Positions 61,415 through 64,000 of a stretch of DNA of 64,000 nucleotides are shown in pieces; position 1 is the first letter of the stretch; the number at the start of each line of letters is the position of its first letter. The notes below the pieces were generated by a model. It was not told the DNA's origin, ran no database searches, and was given only the letters and a program-made list of their open reading frames with translations. The stretch is taken from the NCBI RefSeq assembly GCF_964063325.1, contig NZ_OZ061315.1, forward strand, positions 3,534,001 to 3,598,000. The letters are read 5' to 3'. This stretch comes from Hafnia alvei (GTDB lineage: Bacteria; Pseudomonadota; Gammaproteobacteria; Enterobacterales; Enterobacteriaceae). The translations under genes were made by a program, and so were the position numbers.

Positions 61415-62899
61415 CTATTCCTTATCTAAGCGACCGACGAGAGATAACTCAAAACTTGCGCCCATATATTTAAAATGCGGGCGCACAGACATTGAAACTT
61501 GATACCAACCCGGATCGCCATCAACATCGCTCACAGTAATCGATGCTCCGCGTAATGGACGACGACTGCGAACCTCAGATGGCGGGTTTTCTTGATCGGC
61601 CACAAACTGGCGAATCCATTGGTTGAGTTCTCGCTGTAAGTCCTGTCGCTCTTTCCACGCCCCCAGCTGTTCTCTCTGTAGAACCTTAATGTAATGAGCT
61701 AAGCGGTTCACGATGAACATATAAGGAAGTTGAGTACCTAATTTATAATTGGTCTCTGCAATTTTCCCTTCGCGAGTAGGTGGGAAAACTTTGCATTTTT
61801 GTATTGAGTTAGCAGAGAAGAAAGCCGCATTATCACTACCTTTACGCATGGTTAAAGTAATAAAACCTTCTTCAGCAAGCTCATACTCTCTGCGGTCTGT
61901 AATCAAAACTTCGGTTGGGATCTTTGATTGTAACTGTCCAAGAGAATCGTAAATATGCACTGGTAGATCATTAACACTGCCACCGCTTTGAGGCCCGATA
62001 ATGTTTGGACACCAACGATATTTAGCAAAACTATCCGTAATATTAGAAGCTAGCAAATATGCAGTATTGCCCCACAGATAGTGCTCGTGGTCGGCATTCA
62101 CATCTTCCTGATAATCAAATGACTTAACTGGGTTTTCATTGCGATCATACGGTAGACGGAGTAAAAATCTTGGGGCAGTTAAGCCAATATAACGAGCGTC
62201 TTCCGTTTCTCTCAAAGCTCGCCATTTCACATAAGCAGGCCCCTCAAAAACGGCTTTTAGCTCTTTGATTGCAGACAATTCAGTAAAGCTATTCAAACCA
62301 AAGAACGATGGTGAAACTGAAGATAAAAATGGAGCATGTGCCATCGCGCCTACAGAGCTAACATACTGCAGCAGTTTCATATCTGCCGAACTTTGATTAA
62401 ACTCATAGCTGCCAATAATTGAAGCAATCGGTTCACCACCAAATTGCCCATAGCCACTCGCATAAACATGCTTATAGAAACCCGATTGAGAGATTTCAGG
62501 TGAATACTCGAAATCATCCAAAAGCTCACTTTTAGTGGCATGCAAAATATGATTTTTAATATTTTCTTTAAAATCAGTACGATCAACGAGTAATTTCAAA
62601 GACCGCCATGACGACTCTAGCTCTTTAAACCGTGAGCTATGTAAAACTTCATCCATCTGCTTACTGAGCTTGCTGTCTAGCTCGGCAATCATACGATCAA
62701 CTAATAATTTGTTGATAGGCTCGTTATTGCTTCCATTTTCTAAGATATTGCTAATAAATGCTGAAACTCCTTGCTTGGCAATATCATAGGCATCGTCGCC
62801 AGGGGTCAGTCGTGTCTGAGCCATTATTTCATTTAGTAATGAAGGTGAATACTCACGCTCTTCAACGTTGTATCCTTCTAATTCTGTTTCTGATGACAT
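61415..62899 (-). CDS. tssC: TssC (VipB), T6SS sheath large subunit
   Basis: TssC pairs with TssB to build the contractile sheath around Hcp. The 494-residue product has family motifs including LESSWRSLKLLVDRTDF, EFSP/EYSP-like EISQSGFYKHVY, FGGEPIASIIGSYEF and DVDGDPGWYQVSMSVRPHFKYMGASF-type end strands. The N-terminal segment should hold the helix recognised by ClpV. It lies 56 bases after tssB. Confidence 0.97.
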   Translation of the reverse strand: MSSETELEGYNVEEREYSPSLLNEIMAQTRLTPGDDAYDIAKQGVSAFISNILENGSNNEPINKLLVDRMIAELDSKLSKQMDEVLHSSRFKELESSWRSLKLLVDRTDFKENIKNHILHATKSELLDDFEYSPEISQSGFYKHVYASGYGQFGGEPIASIIGSYEFNQSSADMKLLQYVSSVGAMAHAPFLSSVSPSFFGLNSFTELSAIKELKAVFEGPAYVKWRALRETEDARYIGLTAPRFLLRLPYDRNENPVKSFDYQEDVNADHEHYLWGNTAYLLASNITDSFAKYRWCPNIIGPQSGGSVNDLPVHIYDSLGQLQSKIPTEVLITDRREYELAEEGFITLTMRKGSDNAAFFSANSIQKCKVFPPTREGKIAETNYKLGTQLPYMFIVNRLAHYIKVLQREQLGAWKERQDLQRELNQWIRQFVADQENPPSEVRSRRPLRGASITVSDVDGDPGWYQVSMSVRPHFKYMGASFELSLVGRLDKE

Positions 62900-62955
62900 T
62901 GGGTTAATTCCTTTTTTACACTCAAAACATTCTCAGAACAAATAACATAATAATG

Positions 62956-63465
62956 TTATTTAGATTCACCAGCAGCAATAGACATATTTAGCTCGCTTAA
63001 TAGCTGGTCTCTTAACGATTCATCAGACAATAACGATTGTAAGCGAGAACGAAAGGCTGGAATATTCCCTAATGGCCCCTTTAATGCCACCAGTGCTTCT
63101 CTAAGCTCTAAAAGTTTATTTAGCTCTGGCACCTGACGGGCGACACGGTCGGGGGTAAAATCAATCATTGATTCAAAGTTAAGCCGTACGCGTAGGTCGT
63201 CTTTAGCATTGTCTTCTAGGCGATTTGGTACATCCATATCTAGCTGTATATCAGCTTCCTTCATTACCGATGAGAAGTTATACTTATCGATAGAGACCGC
63301 AGGCCTCTCCTCAATTAAAGCATCTTCTGTTGTCCCTTTTAAATCGCCAATAACAAGCAGATTTAAAGGTAATTCAACTTCATCATGCTGCTCCCCCGTA
63401 GATGGAACATACTTTATATTAATTCGTTCCTTGGGAGCGACACTACCTTCTGATTTCTTATTCAT
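62956..63465 (-). CDS. tssB: TssB (VipA), T6SS sheath small subunit
   Basis: TssB is the small sheath subunit. The 169-residue product has the typical GEQHDEVELPLNLLVIGDLKG near the start, followed by LNFESMIDFTPDRVARQVPEL and a helical C-terminus. It is the first gene of the T6SS operon on the minus strand, preceded by a long AT-rich region. The ribosome site is weak by eye. Confidence 0.96.
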   Translation of the reverse strand: MNKKSEGSVAPKERINIKYVPSTGEQHDEVELPLNLLVIGDLKGTTEDALIEERPAVSIDKYNFSSVMKEADIQLDMDVPNRLEDNAKDDLRVRLNFESMIDFTPDRVARQVPELNKLLELREALVALKGPLGNIPAFRSRLQSLLSDESLRDQLLSELNMSIAAGESK

Positions 63466-63945
63466 ATAATAATCCGATTAGTCAATGAGAAAAATAAAAC
63501 TAAAAACGGATTGCTTCGCTAGCAATCTATGCAATAAGTTTTATAACATTTTTTATTATCTATTATAATTTCTAAAAATTTATTTATTCATTCAATACAA
63601 TTAAACTAAGTTACATAAATAATTTCATCAAATGAAAAGTGAGTTAATATTCAAAATACAAATAAATCCAAAGAATATAAATTCACGCCACCACAAATAA
63701 TATGAAATCAATCATCTTTGATATTCTGATGGTATACATCCATAATCAATTAAACACATGACTATAAATACAATTTACTCATACTAAAATATTGTAGTGA
63801 GACATTAGGAGCCGCAATCCACTACACCTAATTTGGCAGCACCAGTGCTTATGTTTAGGCCGTATGACATATGGTGAGCCTAGCCGTGATAACCATGCTT
63901 GGACCTCAAACAAAAAGAGCGGCTTGTTCCTACAACAGTAACCCT
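63466..63945. other. AT-rich upstream region of the T6SS operon
   Basis: About the first 320 bases next to tssB are strikingly AT-rich, in contrast to the housekeeping half. This fits a silenced horizontally acquired promoter. I searched the minus strand for GG-N10-GC sigma-54 spacing as far as about 63900 and found none. A 7-bp inverted repeat tgtagtg ... cactaca lies near 63794-63827. No gene is visible. Confidence 0.45.
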
Positions 63946-64000
63946 ATGAATCAGGTAATTATTTTTCGACAAGGCAAATATCGGTTCGGGTTGCAATACT
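63946..64000 (+). CDS. Possible start of a gene cut by the right edge
   Basis: An ATG at 63946 opens a frame (MNQVIIFRQGKYRFGLQY) that runs off the window. No clear ribosome site precedes it and 18 codons are too few to assign a family. It may be the next gene, divergent from tssB, or chance. Confidence 0.2.
   Translation, partial: MNQVIIFRQGKYRFGLQY

Noticed and set aside
63501..63920. Sigma-54 promoter for the tssB operon
   Set aside because: I checked minus-strand GG-N10-GC spacing by eye and found no match close to tssB.
1..64000. CRISPR arrays, insertion sequences, integrases, tRNA or rRNA genes
   Set aside because: No regularly spaced direct repeats, transposase-like frames, or tRNA/rRNA sequences were seen in the window.

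Overview
The window is a chromosomal segment of an enterobacterium. Its left half has the gene order known from Escherichia coli between cof and dxs: cof, ybaE, queC, fadM, ybaV, ppiD, hupB, lon, clpX, clpP, tig, bolA, yajG, ampG, cyoABCDE, yajR, yajQ, panE, yajL, thiI, xseB, ispA, dxs. Protein lengths are close to the E. coli ones, but the sequences differ enough to exclude Escherichia. The divergence, ERIC repeats and a V. cholerae-type T6SS next to dxs fit a Hafnia-like genus; that genus call is inference.

Bases 1-31.8 kb are housekeeping. The groups are proteostasis (ppiD, lon, clpX, clpP, tig), nucleoid structure (hupB), queuosine synthesis (queC), muropeptide recycling (ampG), the cytochrome bo3 quinol oxidase operon (cyoABCDE), and thiamine/isoprenoid/pantothenate genes. 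Intergenic regions hold clear rho-independent terminators, a heat-shock type promoter before lon, sigma-70 type promoters before hupB and cyoA, three ERIC-family palindromes (one lacking the core) and other hairpin clusters.

Bases 31.8-63.5 kb are one type VI secretion (T6SS) locus on the minus strand, starting just after dxs. In transcription order it carries tssB, tssC, tssE, tssF, tssG, an FHA protein, tssJ, tssK, tssL, tssH (ClpV), a VasH-type regulator, vasI, tssA, tssM, a VasL/TagA-like protein, a small exported protein, vgrG, PAAR, a DUF4123 adaptor, a lipase-like cargo effector, two tandem immunity-like lipoproteins, a protein with three tandem Rid domains, and hcp. The order is that of the V. 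cholerae vas cluster. All 13 core genes can be assigned.

Five points deserve attention. tssA is cut by a single in-frame amber codon. The VasH-like regulator lacks the GAFTGA loop and other ATPase residues, although a sigma-54-like promoter sits before hcp. The lipase-like effector has Gly where the nucleophilic Ser is expected. The immunity gene is duplicated together with a fossil of the effector's 3' end. A triple-Rid fusion of unknown role sits inside the locus.
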